Shown: in pieces, positions 52,256-60,659 of the stretch
How the letters are laid out: every line of letters starts with the position of its first letter
Position numbering within the stretch: position 1 is the first letter of the stretch
Assembly (NCBI RefSeq): GCF_002531935.1
Contig: NZ_NWSV01000018.1
Span: 1 to 64,000, forward strand
Direction of reading: 5' to 3'
Origin: Rhizobium chutanense
Lineage (GTDB): Bacteria; Pseudomonadota; Alphaproteobacteria; Rhizobiales; Rhizobiaceae
Length of the DNA stretch: 64,000 nucleotides
The notes under the pieces: model-generated
The model's input: the letters and a program-made list of their open reading frames with translations, nothing else
What the model was told of the DNA's origin: nothing
The model's database searches: none
Translations under genes and position numbers: made by a program

Positions 52256-52702
52256 ATGGGCATTTTCGACAAGATCAAACATGCAATCTTCGGAGAAGCG
52301 AAAGCGGCCGAACCCGTGACAGCCAGCGCGCCAAAGACGCAACCCGCCCAGGCTCCTGCCTCGCCGTCGGCATCGCCCAGTCCGGCGCCTGCGGCCTCTC
52401 CCGCTCAGAGCAAGCCGGCTGCCGCCCCAGCCACAGCCACAGCCACAGTGGATATTGTTCCCATCCTGGATGCGGCCGTAAAAAAGAGCGGCCAGAAACT
52501 CGATTGGCGCCACTCGATCGTCGACTTGATGAAAGCCGTTGGAATGGATGCCAGCATGGCTGAGCGCAAGGAACTTGCCGCCGAGCTCGGCTATACCGGC
52601 GACGGCGGCGATTCCGCCAAAATGAATATGTGGCTGCACAAGGCATTGATGAAGCGGCTTTCGGAGAATGGCGGCAAAGTCCCGGCCGATCTCATGGATT
52701 GA
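52256..52702 (+). CDS. DUF3597 domain protein
   Basis: A 148-residue protein with the DUF3597 layout. The amphipathic start is MGIFDKIKHAIFGEAKA, then comes an Ala/Pro/Ser-rich linker (about residues 20-68). The globular part (about 75-148) has DIVPILDAAVKKSGQKLDWR, SIVDLMKAVGMDASMAERK and DSAKMNMWLHKALMKRLSEN. The C-terminal part resembles a small helical domain. GGAGGAGG precedes the ATG at 52256. Function unknown; found in many rhizobia. Confidence 0.83.
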   Translation: MGIFDKIKHAIFGEAKAAEPVTASAPKTQPAQAPASPSASPSPAPAASPAQSKPAAAPATATATVDIVPILDAAVKKSGQKLDWRHSIVDLMKAVGMDASMAERKELAAELGYTGDGGDSAKMNMWLHKALMKRLSENGGKVPADLMD

Positions 52703-52895
52703 TCCCTCGCCTGATCAACAACCGATAGCTGCCGCCACTTTGCGGCGGCTATCCGGCCGCCGGCACTTCTCGATAGTGGCTTATTCACGGAAGCTCGGCA
52801 ATCCCGAGACCACGAGTCCCCTTGCCCACAGGCACTGGAACTAATAACATTCCGCTTGATTACTTCGATAATCGATCAGGGGAGAATTAAATCCA

Positions 52896-53207
52896 ATGCG
52901 ATTGATGGCGGTCGTCGGCGTTACACTTGGTTTGGGCTGTATTTCGGCTGCGGAATCTCCTTCAAACTATCAATCCTACAGCGGCGTTCGGGTCGATACC
53001 GACCCGGTCCTTCTGGCTCGCTACGACAAAGCGCTCCGCTGGTGCGGACCGGAGGCAGGCTCTTGGCAACGCGGCTCGCAGGATTCACGCAGCCTGCGCT
53101 ATAACGCGGCGCTGAGAAGTTGCCTCTCCAGGCACAGCTTCATCGACAGAGGCGTCTACGCCTACCCTATCCCCGAAGTTTACTTCGAGCATTTTCTGGA
53201 TCGCTGA
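52896..53207 (+). CDS. Small secreted protein of unknown function
   Basis: A 103-residue protein with a probable signal peptide (residues 1-19, MRLMAVVGVTLGLGCISAAE). A mature part with two Cys (WCGPEAG, RSCLSRH) that could form a disulfide follows. It has many Arg and Tyr residues and ends with YPIPEVYFEHFLDR. GGGGAG precedes the start by about a dozen bases. I do not recognise a family. Codon use is like that of the chromosome. It is probably expressed but could be lineage-specific. Confidence 0.55.
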   Translation: MRLMAVVGVTLGLGCISAAESPSNYQSYSGVRVDTDPVLLARYDKALRWCGPEAGSWQRGSQDSRSLRYNAALRSCLSRHSFIDRGVYAYPIPEVYFEHFLDR

Positions 53208-53507
53208 GACAGGCCGAACGGCGCCGATCCGCCGTAGACGGTCGAAGTCAAAAAACAGAAACCCTGCCGTATTGGCGGGGCGTATCGGTTCAGCGAGTTT
53301 CTTGAATCGAGCCGTGGCCGGAGCAGCAGGCAGACCACAAGCCTCACCTCACGGTCGAGACTGCATGAACTTTCATATCATCCCTAACTTACGATCCGGC
53401 AAGACCGTTCTTTACCATGGACGGACAAATCTCGCCCATTGGCATAGCGCTACAACTTTACGTTCAATTTCTCCCCTGCTAACTGTTCTTTGTTATTGGG
53501 GGGAATC
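53208..53507. other. Gap before the RDD gene
   Basis: About 300 bases without a supported gene. A CCCTGCCG..TGGCGGGG hairpin lies near 53261-53280 with no T-run; nothing else stands out. Confidence 0.45.
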
Positions 53508-54743
53508 ATGACTGTTTGGCACTTTGAAGAGGGGCAGGATCGCAAGGGTCCAATAAGCGAAGACAAGCTGCACGACCTGATAAAAACCGGTCGGATTTCA
53601 CACAGTACTCTGTTATGGCGGCAGGGAATGGACGATTGGCAGCCAGCCGGTGAAATGCCGACGATAGCCGCCGCGTTTGTCGTCCCACCTCCCCTTCCGA
53701 TCACACATTCCATGTCTGGGCCATGTCAGCCGCAGGAAGGAACGCCGCCATCTCTGGAAACGCAGCAACCGTCTAAGTCGCGTCCTTGGCCTCGCTTTTG
53801 GGCCAGATTTATTGACACTCTGATTTTCACACCACTTCTTAGTCTTGCCATTGGACTATCAACTGCAGTTTACGCGCCTCATCTCTATATTCAGCTCGCG
53901 GAGATGAATGAGGGACTCCTCGGCGTTCTGCTGCTTCCCCTTGTTAATCTGTTGCTCGCCCTCATCATGATTGCTACCGGATCCACTCCTGGAAAGGCCA
54001 TCGTCGGCGTCCGAGTGCCGGTGCCAGCAAGCAAGAGCCGTCTTGCCTTCTTTTTGGCGAGAGAAATGAAGGTGTGGGCAGCCGGATTAGGACTCGGCAT
54101 TCCGTTCGTCGCTCTGTTTACCCAAATCCGGCAATATCGGCTCATAGCGGCAGGCAACACTGCCAGCTATGACGAGGGCAATCCCAATATCTTAGCGGAT
54201 CCGTCCAATTTGCGGCTGGTGGCAGGATTAGCGGTGGTGGCAGCCTTGTTCACGGGCACCGTCTACCTCCGGGTGGAAAGCAAGAATGCTGTAAACGATG
54301 TCTACGCCAAACAGACTTGGATCAATCCGGTCACGCAACTGACAGCCCAGATCGGGCGCACGTGGCACGGCGAAGAGATGAAGACGAACAGCGGCCGTGT
54401 CTTTTACTTCGCCTCGCAGAGCCTTCTGGCGGAGGCGATCGTCGGATACGAACAGTTTGGCTTCGACGGCATCGACAAATTAGCATACGCGAATGGCATC
54501 AAGGGGGTGATCGCCTCGGATATTCGCATCAATTCCGAATGGGCACCCCTATCTGTACAAGGCATTCCAGCCCTTCGAGCGACCGGTAATGCGGTAAAAG
54601 CCGATGACACACACGTGGAAGTCACGATAGCGGTCGTGGGCCGCAACGCGTGGCGAATGCTTATCTTTTCGCGCGGACGTCCGGTTGAGCAACTACCGGA
54701 GAAAGATAACTTCGTCGAAGCTATATTCGGGACGGCGAATTGA
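53508..54743 (+). CDS. GYF-domain and RDD-family membrane protein
   Basis: A 411-residue protein with three parts. Residues 1-55 form a GYF_2-like domain (MTVWHFEEGQDRKGPISEDK, IKTGRISHSTLLWRQGMDDW), typical of proteins that sense or anchor partners. A Pro-rich linker (about 56-95) leads to an RDD membrane domain (about 100-240) with RFIDTLIFTPLLSLAIGL, three membrane segments and STPGKAIVGVRV. A further membrane segment (about 240-260) is followed by a periplasmic or cytosolic C-terminal domain (about 265-411) that I do not recognise. GGGGGGA precedes the ATG at 53508. Function unknown. The C-terminal domain may bind small ligands, but this is guesswork. Confidence 0.78.
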   Translation: MTVWHFEEGQDRKGPISEDKLHDLIKTGRISHSTLLWRQGMDDWQPAGEMPTIAAAFVVPPPLPITHSMSGPCQPQEGTPPSLETQQPSKSRPWPRFWARFIDTLIFTPLLSLAIGLSTAVYAPHLYIQLAEMNEGLLGVLLLPLVNLLLALIMIATGSTPGKAIVGVRVPVPASKSRLAFFLAREMKVWAAGLGLGIPFVALFTQIRQYRLIAAGNTASYDEGNPNILADPSNLRLVAGLAVVAALFTGTVYLRVESKNAVNDVYAKQTWINPVTQLTAQIGRTWHGEEMKTNSGRVFYFASQSLLAEAIVGYEQFGFDGIDKLAYANGIKGVIASDIRINSEWAPLSVQGIPALRATGNAVKADDTHVEVTIAVVGRNAWRMLIFSRGRPVEQLPEKDNFVEAIFGTAN

Positions 54744-54904
54744 TGACATCGCGTCAGCGTGCGTTGCCGCAGTATAAACCGCGCAAACATGCGGGCAACC
54801 TATAACGAGGATCGCGTGTCGGCTTGCAGGGGCGGAACTTGCAAGCTGGCATCAGTCGTTCTGCACGAGGTCGTCATTGAGATCCCCGCAGCGGCGTCAG
54901 GATA

Positions 54905-55513
54905 TCAGGTGCAGACAGGCTGCGTGGACTGAGCCCTGGTTGGCGGAGACACGGCAACAGACCGAATGACAGCGTCCGCAACATCGGCGGGACGCTCCAT
55001 GGAGGCCACCAAGGCGTTCCCCTCCTTGAGATAGATGGGAAAGCGCTCCCTGAACTTTCGATCTTCCGTCGCGTGTTGAAGCCCGAACCCTCGCTTCAAT
55101 TGGCGTTCGACAACCACCGCGGTCGCGACCTCGATGTCCAAAGACGGCAGCAAGACGATGCCATAGCCGGTGGACACCAATCTCCGAGCCTCGTCATAGT
55201 CATAGGTACCCGCTTGTGCCGCCAGGAATCCGGATGGCGTGACGAAAATACGCGGCGCCGGATTGGTCATCACCAGATGTTTCGCGAGCGCCAGGTTTTC
55301 CGCGCGGTAACGCTCATAACCGTGGGAAGCAATGTAGGTTCCGATTGTCTCCAGGCGCTCGCAGAACTCCAGATCGAGGTCGACGAGCCCCCAACCGAGC
55401 TTTTCTGCGAGCTGTCGGCCGAGCGTCGATTTTCCGACGCCGCCCGGTCCCAGCAGAAAAATAGTCTCGTATGGCCGCCACGGCCTGCGAACCTCGATCT
55501 GCGTTTTTGCCAT
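54905..55513 (-). CDS. P-loop kinase, shikimate kinase-like
   Basis: A 202-residue P-loop protein of the shikimate kinase-like fold. Walker A is FLLGPGGVGKSTLGRQLAEKLG (in part; about residues 20-40), followed by VDLDLEFCERL, equivalent to the substrate Asp motif of shikimate kinase. A lid region rich in Arg (RERFPIYLKEGN) follows near residue 160. It is not AroK by context, and the substrate is uncertain. I used the ATG at 55513, with GAGG nine bases upstream. It is the left flank of the beta-helix locus. Confidence 0.72.
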   Translation of the reverse strand: MAKTQIEVRRPWRPYETIFLLGPGGVGKSTLGRQLAEKLGWGLVDLDLEFCERLETIGTYIASHGYERYRAENLALAKHLVMTNPAPRIFVTPSGFLAAQAGTYDYDEARRLVSTGYGIVLLPSLDIEVATAVVVERQLKRGFGLQHATEDRKFRERFPIYLKEGNALVASMERPADVADAVIRSVAVSPPTRAQSTQPVCT

Positions 55514-55992
55514 CGACCGCATCCTCAAAATACCGCCGGTCCAACCACCAGCAATAGCTTGTCAGAACGACTCACTTTCCCGCTTTTCCATTCCGACAGT
55601 GCCAATTCGTGGGGAAAAACTGCCCAAAATTGCCAAATTCAGAAAAAAATGTCGATTCCGCCTTTGACGGAAGAAATCCCGTTACGCTCACTAAATTTTT
55701 CTAATGTTTTCAACGAGCGCGTATCGCTATAGTTGTAGAAAGAATATTTCGCGGCGTACGAGACATATATATTGTCCTAATTTGGGCGACTCGAAATTCA
55801 CCAAATATTTCAAAAAGTAACTTCGGACACATTTGGATAATGTGGCAGCAATATGGCTATGATTCTCAAGCACTTACTGTCGCGTTGCTGTTGCGCCTTC
55901 CGGAAGCTCGTCCTATAACCCGCCGCGGTAACGGCTGATTAACTAAAATTAGTGATTGGTAAAGAACAACGCTAAAGTTGAGGAACAAGATT
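55514..55992. promoter_or_regulatory. AT-rich upstream region of the beta-helix/RTX gene
   Basis: About 480 bases without a gene. The left end carries one copy of the direct repeat (55554-55583). From 55590 onward the DNA is strikingly AT-rich for this chromosome, with runs such as ATATATATTG and TAAATTTTTC, and is a candidate target for H-NS- or MucR/Ros-like control. Promoter elements are not clear. Confidence 0.45.
55554..55583 (+). repeat. Direct repeat, left copy
   Basis: The sequence ATAGCTTGTCAGAACG, followed by CTCAC and TCCCGC after short variable joints, recurs at 58170-58198 in the same orientation. Sixteen bases are identical without interruption, and about 26 of 30 overall. The two copies bracket the beta-helix/RTX gene. 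Confidence 0.7.
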
Positions 55993-58020
55993 ATGACGAC
56001 TTACTACGTAGCGACGACCGGCAGCAGCGGTGGCAACGGCAGTGCCTCGTCTCCTTTTCGCACGATCAGCGAGGCAATGGCGTCGAACCTTAAGCCCGGT
56101 GACGAGGTCGTGGTGAAGCCGGGGACCTACAACGAGAGCATCAACATCGACAAGGACGGCTCGGCGGCAGCCGACATCACGCTACGCTCGGAAGTGCCCG
56201 GCGCAGCATTGATCCGCCCGCCCGCGGGCTCGTACACCGGGATCAGCGTCAACGCCAACTACGTGACCATCGACGGTTTCGACATCAAGGGCGGCAACGG
56301 TGACGGCATCGAAGCGAACAACGTCCATCACGTTTCAGTTCTCAATAACAAGGTCCACGACAGCGGCGAGTCGGGCATTCAGTTCAACTATTCGGACTTC
56401 GTCAAGGTCATAGGCAACGAGACCTACAACAACGCGTCGACGGGCTGGTACTCGGGCATCTCGCTCTACGAGAACCGGAACATCACAGGCGATACCTCGA
56501 CGACCGGCTACCGGAATATCGTCCAAAACAACATCTCGCACGACAACGTCACCAAGACGGGTGCGCACACCGATGGCAACGGCATCATCATCGACGATTT
56601 CCAGAGCACGCAAACGAGCGGTCATCCGAACTACACGTTCAAGACCCTGGTCGACAACAACCTCGTCTACGAGAACGGCGGCAAAGGCATCCAAGTTGCC
56701 TGGAGCGACTCCATCACGGTGACGAACAACACCGCATACCACAACAATCAGGACCCGCTGAACGACGGCACCTGGCGCGGCGAACTCAGCAACGCGCAGT
56801 CGAGCAACAACACCTGGGCCAACAACATCGCCGTCGCGGACCCGTCGGTGAACAAGAACAACACTGCGGTCGATAACACGTCGTACGGCGGCTATACCAA
56901 CGCCAACGTCGTCTGGGCCAACAACAACACCTACAACGGCACGGCCGGCCAGGCCTCGGTCAGGACCGACGGCGGCAACGCTATGCCGAGCACGGCGAAC
57001 GGCAACAAGCTGGGCATCGACCCGCATTTCGTGGGGGCAGCGAGCGGCGACTTCCACCTCGCCTCGGGCTCGGCAGCGATCGACGGCGGAACCGCCAAGT
57101 ACGGCCTCGGCTCGGTCGATCTGGACGACCACGCTCGCGTCGTTGGAACTGTCGATATGGGTGCCTACGAATCGGGCTCCAGCTCGACCCCGACAACGCC
57201 GACAACCCCAACCACACCGACCACCCCGACAACCCCGACCACACCGACAACCCCAACCACGCCCACGCAACCGACAACGCCAACCACGCCGACAAAGGAA
57301 TTCATCGGCACCAGCGGCAACGACATCATGCCGCACACCGGTCAGTCCAACGGTGGCAATGAAACCTTCAAGGGTCTCGGTGGTAATGACGTGTTGAAGG
57401 GCGGCGCTGGCGCGGACGTGCTCGACGGCGGCACCGGCAACGACACTGCCACCTATGCAGGCTCCGACGCGGTCAACGTCAACTTGGCGACCGGGGCAGC
57501 ATCGGGCGGCCAGGCGGCCGGTGACAAGATCGCCGGCATCGAAAACTTGACCGGCTCAAGCTACAACGACGTACTGACCGGCGGCAATAACGGCGGCAAC
57601 GTTCTCACGGGCGGGGCTGGCGCGGACAAGCTGGATGGCGGTGCCGGCAACGATTTCCTCATTGGTGGTGCCGGGAAGGACATTATGACCGGCGGCATCG
57701 GCGAGGATACGTTTATCTTGAAGGCACCGACGGAAACCGGGTCCGGCTCGAACCGCGACGTCATCACCGACTTCCAGCACGGCGTCGATAAGATCGACTT
57801 GTCGGCGATCGATGCGAATGGCTCTGCGGCGGGCGATGGAACCTTCCATTTCCAGGCACAGGAGAATGCCTTGTTCGACCACAAGGCTGGCGCGCTCGCC
57901 TGGCACTATGAGGACGATCATACCGTTATCCAGGCCGACACGAACGGCGACGGCGTGCATGACTTCGAGATTCAGCTGCAGGGCCACGTCCACCTGGGGG
58001 CAGGCGATTTTCTCCTGTAA
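55993..58020 (+). CDS. Secreted right-handed beta-helix protein with RTX calcium-binding repeats
   Basis: A 675-residue protein of three parts. Residues about 5-390 form a right-handed parallel beta-helix of the pectate lyase/alginate epimerase-like kind, opening with YYVATTGSSGGNGSASSPFR (a DUF1565-type start) and containing NNIS/NNLV/NNTA rungs. Residues 399-434 are a Thr-Pro-Thr linker. Residues about 437-590 contain RTX nonapeptides such as GGNDVLKGGAGADVLDGG and GGAGNDFLIGGAGKD, and the C terminus resembles type I secretion signals, ending DFLL. There is no N-terminal signal peptide, which fits type I secretion. It likely binds or cleaves a polysaccharide, but the catalytic residues are not identified. 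The start is ATG 55993 with AGGA upstream. The gene is flanked by direct repeats. Confidence 0.85.
   Translation: MTTYYVATTGSSGGNGSASSPFRTISEAMASNLKPGDEVVVKPGTYNESINIDKDGSAAADITLRSEVPGAALIRPPAGSYTGISVNANYVTIDGFDIKGGNGDGIEANNVHHVSVLNNKVHDSGESGIQFNYSDFVKVIGNETYNNASTGWYSGISLYENRNITGDTSTTGYRNIVQNNISHDNVTKTGAHTDGNGIIIDDFQSTQTSGHPNYTFKTLVDNNLVYENGGKGIQVAWSDSITVTNNTAYHNNQDPLNDGTWRGELSNAQSSNNTWANNIAVADPSVNKNNTAVDNTSYGGYTNANVVWANNNTYNGTAGQASVRTDGGNAMPSTANGNKLGIDPHFVGAASGDFHLASGSAAIDGGTAKYGLGSVDLDDHARVVGTVDMGAYESGSSSTPTTPTTPTTPTTPTTPTTPTTPTTPTQPTTPTTPTKEFIGTSGNDIMPHTGQSNGGNETFKGLGGNDVLKGGAGADVLDGGTGNDTATYAGSDAVNVNLATGAASGGQAAGDKIAGIENLTGSSYNDVLTGGNNGGNVLTGGAGADKLDGGAGNDFLIGGAGKDIMTGGIGEDTFILKAPTETGSGSNRDVITDFQHGVDKIDLSAIDANGSAAGDGTFHFQAQENALFDHKAGALAWHYEDDHTVIQADTNGDGVHDFEIQLQGHVHLGAGDFLL
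57187..57294 (+). repeat. Thr-Pro-Thr coding repeat
   Basis: A run of 36 codons encoding TPT units joins the beta-helix to the RTX part. The 9-base units are of the form ACN-CCN-ACN with mixed synonymous codons; one unit has Gln for Thr. Length may vary between strains. Confidence 0.85.
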
Positions 58021-58084
58021 CTGTCCCCGTTGTGGCGGTCGTCCGATCGCCACAACACGCGGGCCGCAAAAATCGGCTACTTCG

Positions 58085-58125
58085 GCGCGCGGATGAGGGA
58101 ACCCCATCCGCGCGCTGCGATTTTT
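58085..58125 (+). terminator. Terminator of the beta-helix/RTX gene
   Basis: A perfect 11-base-pair stem (GCGCGCGGATG with CATCCGCGCGC, 58085-58095 and 58105-58115) is followed within six bases by TTTTT. A weaker hairpin, GTTGTGGCG with CGCCACAAC (58029-58056), precedes it, and another GC-rich hairpin (58137-58157) follows. Confidence 0.75.
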
Positions 58126-58169
58126 CGACGGGCGTCAGCCGGCCTTTCGGGCCGGCTTTGCGTAAGCCG

Positions 58170-58198
58170 ATAGCTTGTCAGAACGCCTCACCTCCCGC
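58170..58198 (+). repeat. Direct repeat, right copy
   Basis: Near-identical to 55554-55583, in the same orientation, beginning ATAGCTTGTCAGAACG. It lies between the beta-helix terminator and the end of the convergent P-loop gene. Confidence 0.7.
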
Positions 58199-58249
58199 CG
58201 TCAGGCGTATCGACGATCGTAGCGGGAATAGAGTCAACTCCGACGAATT

Positions 58250-58825
58250 TCAGGCTGACAGGTCGCCAAGAACCTTCAGAATATGATCCCGGATCGCTGT
58301 GGCCGTTTTTTCCGGTGGCACGGAAGTGACGTCGAGGACCAATGTGTTTGGGTGGCGTGGATCGAAAACCCCTGCCCTCCGGCTGCGATCTCTCGAGGCT
58401 GCCACGTCCGTGGATTTCAACCTTTCGCGCCGCCCGGGGCTCGAAACCCTGCGAGCCAGTTCCTCTTCATCACACAGCAACCGCACCGGCACCAGAACGG
58501 CGTCGCAGGCTTCGGCAGCACTGACGATCTGCTGAAAGGTACGAAGGCTCCGCTCGTCACCTTCGAGACCGGCATGGGTGAAAATGAAATTGGCGGACGG
58601 TGCGTAAGCGGTGATTGCATCAAGGACGGTTTGCCGAATTCGACCTGTGAACTCCCATATTCCCTTTGGAAGCGACGCCGTTCCATCCTCGTCCAGCAGG
58701 CGCAGGATCGGGTTGTTGATCCAGTGGTTGTCGACAATCTTTGCCGAAACCATCGCGCTCAACTCTTTCGCGACGGTCAACTTTCCAACGCCCGGGAAGC
58801 CTATGAGCACGATGCGTACACCCAT
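58250..58825 (-). CDS. P-loop nucleotide kinase-like protein
   Basis: A 191-residue AAA/NMP-kinase-like protein with Walker A GFPGVGKLTVAKELS (about residues 9-23); Leu replaces the usual Ser/Thr at one position, but the next Thr is present. The DNHWINNPIL region resembles a substrate-binding loop, and the lid is Arg-rich (RRVSSPGRRERLKS). It differs from the left-flank kinase and is not a duplicate of it. I used the ATG at 58825; a GTG at 58837 is possible. Neither has a good ribosome-binding site. Substrate unknown. Confidence 0.7.
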   Translation of the reverse strand: MGVRIVLIGFPGVGKLTVAKELSAMVSAKIVDNHWINNPILRLLDEDGTASLPKGIWEFTGRIRQTVLDAITAYAPSANFIFTHAGLEGDERSLRTFQQIVSAAEACDAVLVPVRLLCDEEELARRVSSPGRRERLKSTDVAASRDRSRRAGVFDPRHPNTLVLDVTSVPPEKTATAIRDHILKVLGDLSA

Positions 58826-58984
58826 CTTTCGCGACACCTATTCAGTTCTCGATGGTCATCTCGCCCGAAGAGTTAATGGGCGTTCCTGTCGGATGGTCGG
58901 TTCACGGCCAGCAGCGTCGTTCTCGCGGAAGCCGCTCCCGCCTCGTTGGCGAACGGCATGCAGCATGGATGGACACTTGAAAAA

Positions 58985-59061
<77 letters not shown>

Positions 59062-59118
59062 GTCCGGCGGTCGCGTTCAGGGAGCGCGACCGGATGCGGC
59101 AGTTCTGAACGAGAAATC

Positions 59119-59424
59119 TCAATGCGTCCAGGGCTGCGTGCGGGTATAGCGGAAATTATCCGGATAGGCGACAACCTGACGGGCCGGATCCTTCGGCGCG
59201 ATGACGCGGTATTCGATGCCATTGCGCTGGGCATAGGCTTCGGCCAGTTCCTGCGTTTCGAAGGTGAGCTTCACCTGCTGGCGCGTATCACCGGAAGAGG
59301 TGTAGCCCATCATCGGATCGATCTTGCGCGGCGACTCCTGATCGAATTCGAGCACCCAGAGATGGGTCTTGGCCTTGCCGGACTGCATGGCGGTCTTGGC
59401 TGGACGATAGATCTTGGCAGACAT
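59119..59424 (-). CDS. NDUFS4-like accessory subunit of complex I (ETC complex I subunit)
   Basis: A 101-residue protein of the NDUFS4 (18 kDa) family, an accessory subunit found in mitochondria and alphaproteobacteria. Conserved parts are AKIYRPAKTAMQSGKAKTH, WVLEFDQESPRKIDPMMGYT (residues about 23-42), SSGDTRQQVKLTF and YPDNFRYTRTQPWTH at the end. It is not close to a nuo operon in this window. The ATG at 59424 fits the family start. Confidence 0.9.
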   Translation of the reverse strand: MSAKIYRPAKTAMQSGKAKTHLWVLEFDQESPRKIDPMMGYTSSGDTRQQVKLTFETQELAEAYAQRNGIEYRVIAPKDPARQVVAYPDNFRYTRTQPWTH

Positions 59425-60021
59425 GACTGCGGCGTCTCCGACTATGCGGGCAGCGCCCGCCTTTCATGGTCTCGATCCCCGTTGCCGGGGCTTTGCTTCG
59501 TCGCTGAGATAGCACGAAGAGATGAATTTTGCTTATCCGCGAATCCCGGGCTTTTCAAGAAAAAAGGCGGCGCGCGACGCGCTGTCGATCGCATCCAGAT
59601 TAAGAGGTGATGCCGCCGAAACATGGATATAGCCGGACGGGCGGTTGCGCGATTATTACCGCTTGTCTCATGTTGTGATAACAACCAGATTGCCGCGGCC
59701 AGCCCTCGGCACTAGTTTACGGCTCATCTAATTTCAGTGGATTTGCACTCATGATGAGACGTTCGGCGGAGTTCAATGCCATTGTGATAGGCGCTGTCAT
59801 TACGGCATTCTTCTACGTTGCCATCAGCTACGCCCAATATATCGGCCTGCTCGAACACGGCTGAGGCAGCCTTTTCCTGAAGTCCAGTCGTCCTGCAGAG
59901 GCAGACGGGCGGCCGATCACGATTTTTCTCCATGCATCCAATATCAGGCGGGAATCTTCCGCCTGAGCTGGTTTTATGGGTTGCGACGGCGAAGTGAACC
60001 GTGTATCTCCCCGCCCACGGC
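59425..60021. other. Gap between the NDUFS4-like gene and tRNA-Pro
   Basis: About 600 bases. It contains the small candidate ORF at 59751-59864 and, at 59980-60009, a weak promoter-like pair before tRNA-Pro (GTTGCG, 17-18 bases, TGTATCT). No other gene is seen. Confidence 0.5.
59751..59864 (+). CDS. Candidate 37-residue single-span membrane protein
   Basis: A short frame, ATG to TGA, encodes 37 residues: a charged N terminus (MMRRSAEFN), one hydrophobic span (AIVIGAVITAFFYVAISYA, about residues 10-28) and a short tail (QYIGLLEHG). The composition is that of a small membrane protein. There is no good ribosome-binding site, and no homologue can be cited from sequence alone. Confidence 0.35.
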   Translation: MMRRSAEFNAIVIGAVITAFFYVAISYAQYIGLLEHG

Positions 60022-60098
<77 letters not shown>

Positions 60099-60169
60099 AT
60101 TCAATATCCTGATATTCTTGAATCCTTGAAAGCAGCATCACGGCCCGCATTGTCCTGGCGTGCGCGCTG

Positions 60170-60658
60170 TCACTTCGCCTTCTTGGTCGTCGTGGCGCTG
60201 ACGATCCTGTCGCCCGGCTTGATTCCGAGTTTGGCGACGATGCCGGCATTGAGTTCGACGACGTATTTCACCGGGCTCATCGAATCGATGATGTCGCGCG
60301 AATAGGGCTTTGCGTTTTCCTTGATGTGGCGGATCGTGCCGGTGTCGTCGGCAAACAGCATGTCGAGCGGCAGGATGGTGTTTTCCATCCACATGGTGAC
60401 GCGCCGCGGCTCGTCGAAATCGAAGATCATGCCGGCATCATCGGCCATCACTCTGCGAAACATCAGCCCGTGGGCGCGCTGATCGGGGGTCGAGGCGATC
60501 TCGACGGTGAAATGCAGCACCTTGCCCGCAGCGGTCTGGATGAGCAGCGGCTCCTGGTCGAACCGCATCTGCTCTTCGGCCAGAGCCGGAAGGGCGACCA
60601 TGAAAAAAAGCGCCAGGACGGCGCTTCTGATCGCATGAAACAGGATTGGGCCGCGCAT
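60170..60658 (-). CDS. DUF192 exported protein
   Basis: A 162-residue protein with a signal peptide (residues 1-27, ALPALA end) and a DUF192 domain (about 35-155). Typical phrases are HFTVEIASTPDQRAHGLMFR, WMENTILPLDMLFAD, GTIRHIKENAKPYS and VVELNAGIVAKLGIKPGD. DUF192 proteins are periplasmic or exported; function unknown. It lies one base after the cold-shock gene and is probably co-transcribed with it. Confidence 0.87.
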   Translation of the reverse strand: MRGPILFHAIRSAVLALFFMVALPALAEEQMRFDQEPLLIQTAAGKVLHFTVEIASTPDQRAHGLMFRRVMADDAGMIFDFDEPRRVTMWMENTILPLDMLFADDTGTIRHIKENAKPYSRDIIDSMSPVKYVVELNAGIVAKLGIKPGDRIVSATTTKKAK

Positions 60659-60659
60659 A

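Noticed and set aside
57187..57294. Regular 9-base repeats suggesting a CRISPR array or microsatellite
   Set aside because: It is an in-frame Thr-Pro-Thr linker of the RTX protein; there are no spacers and no cas genes.
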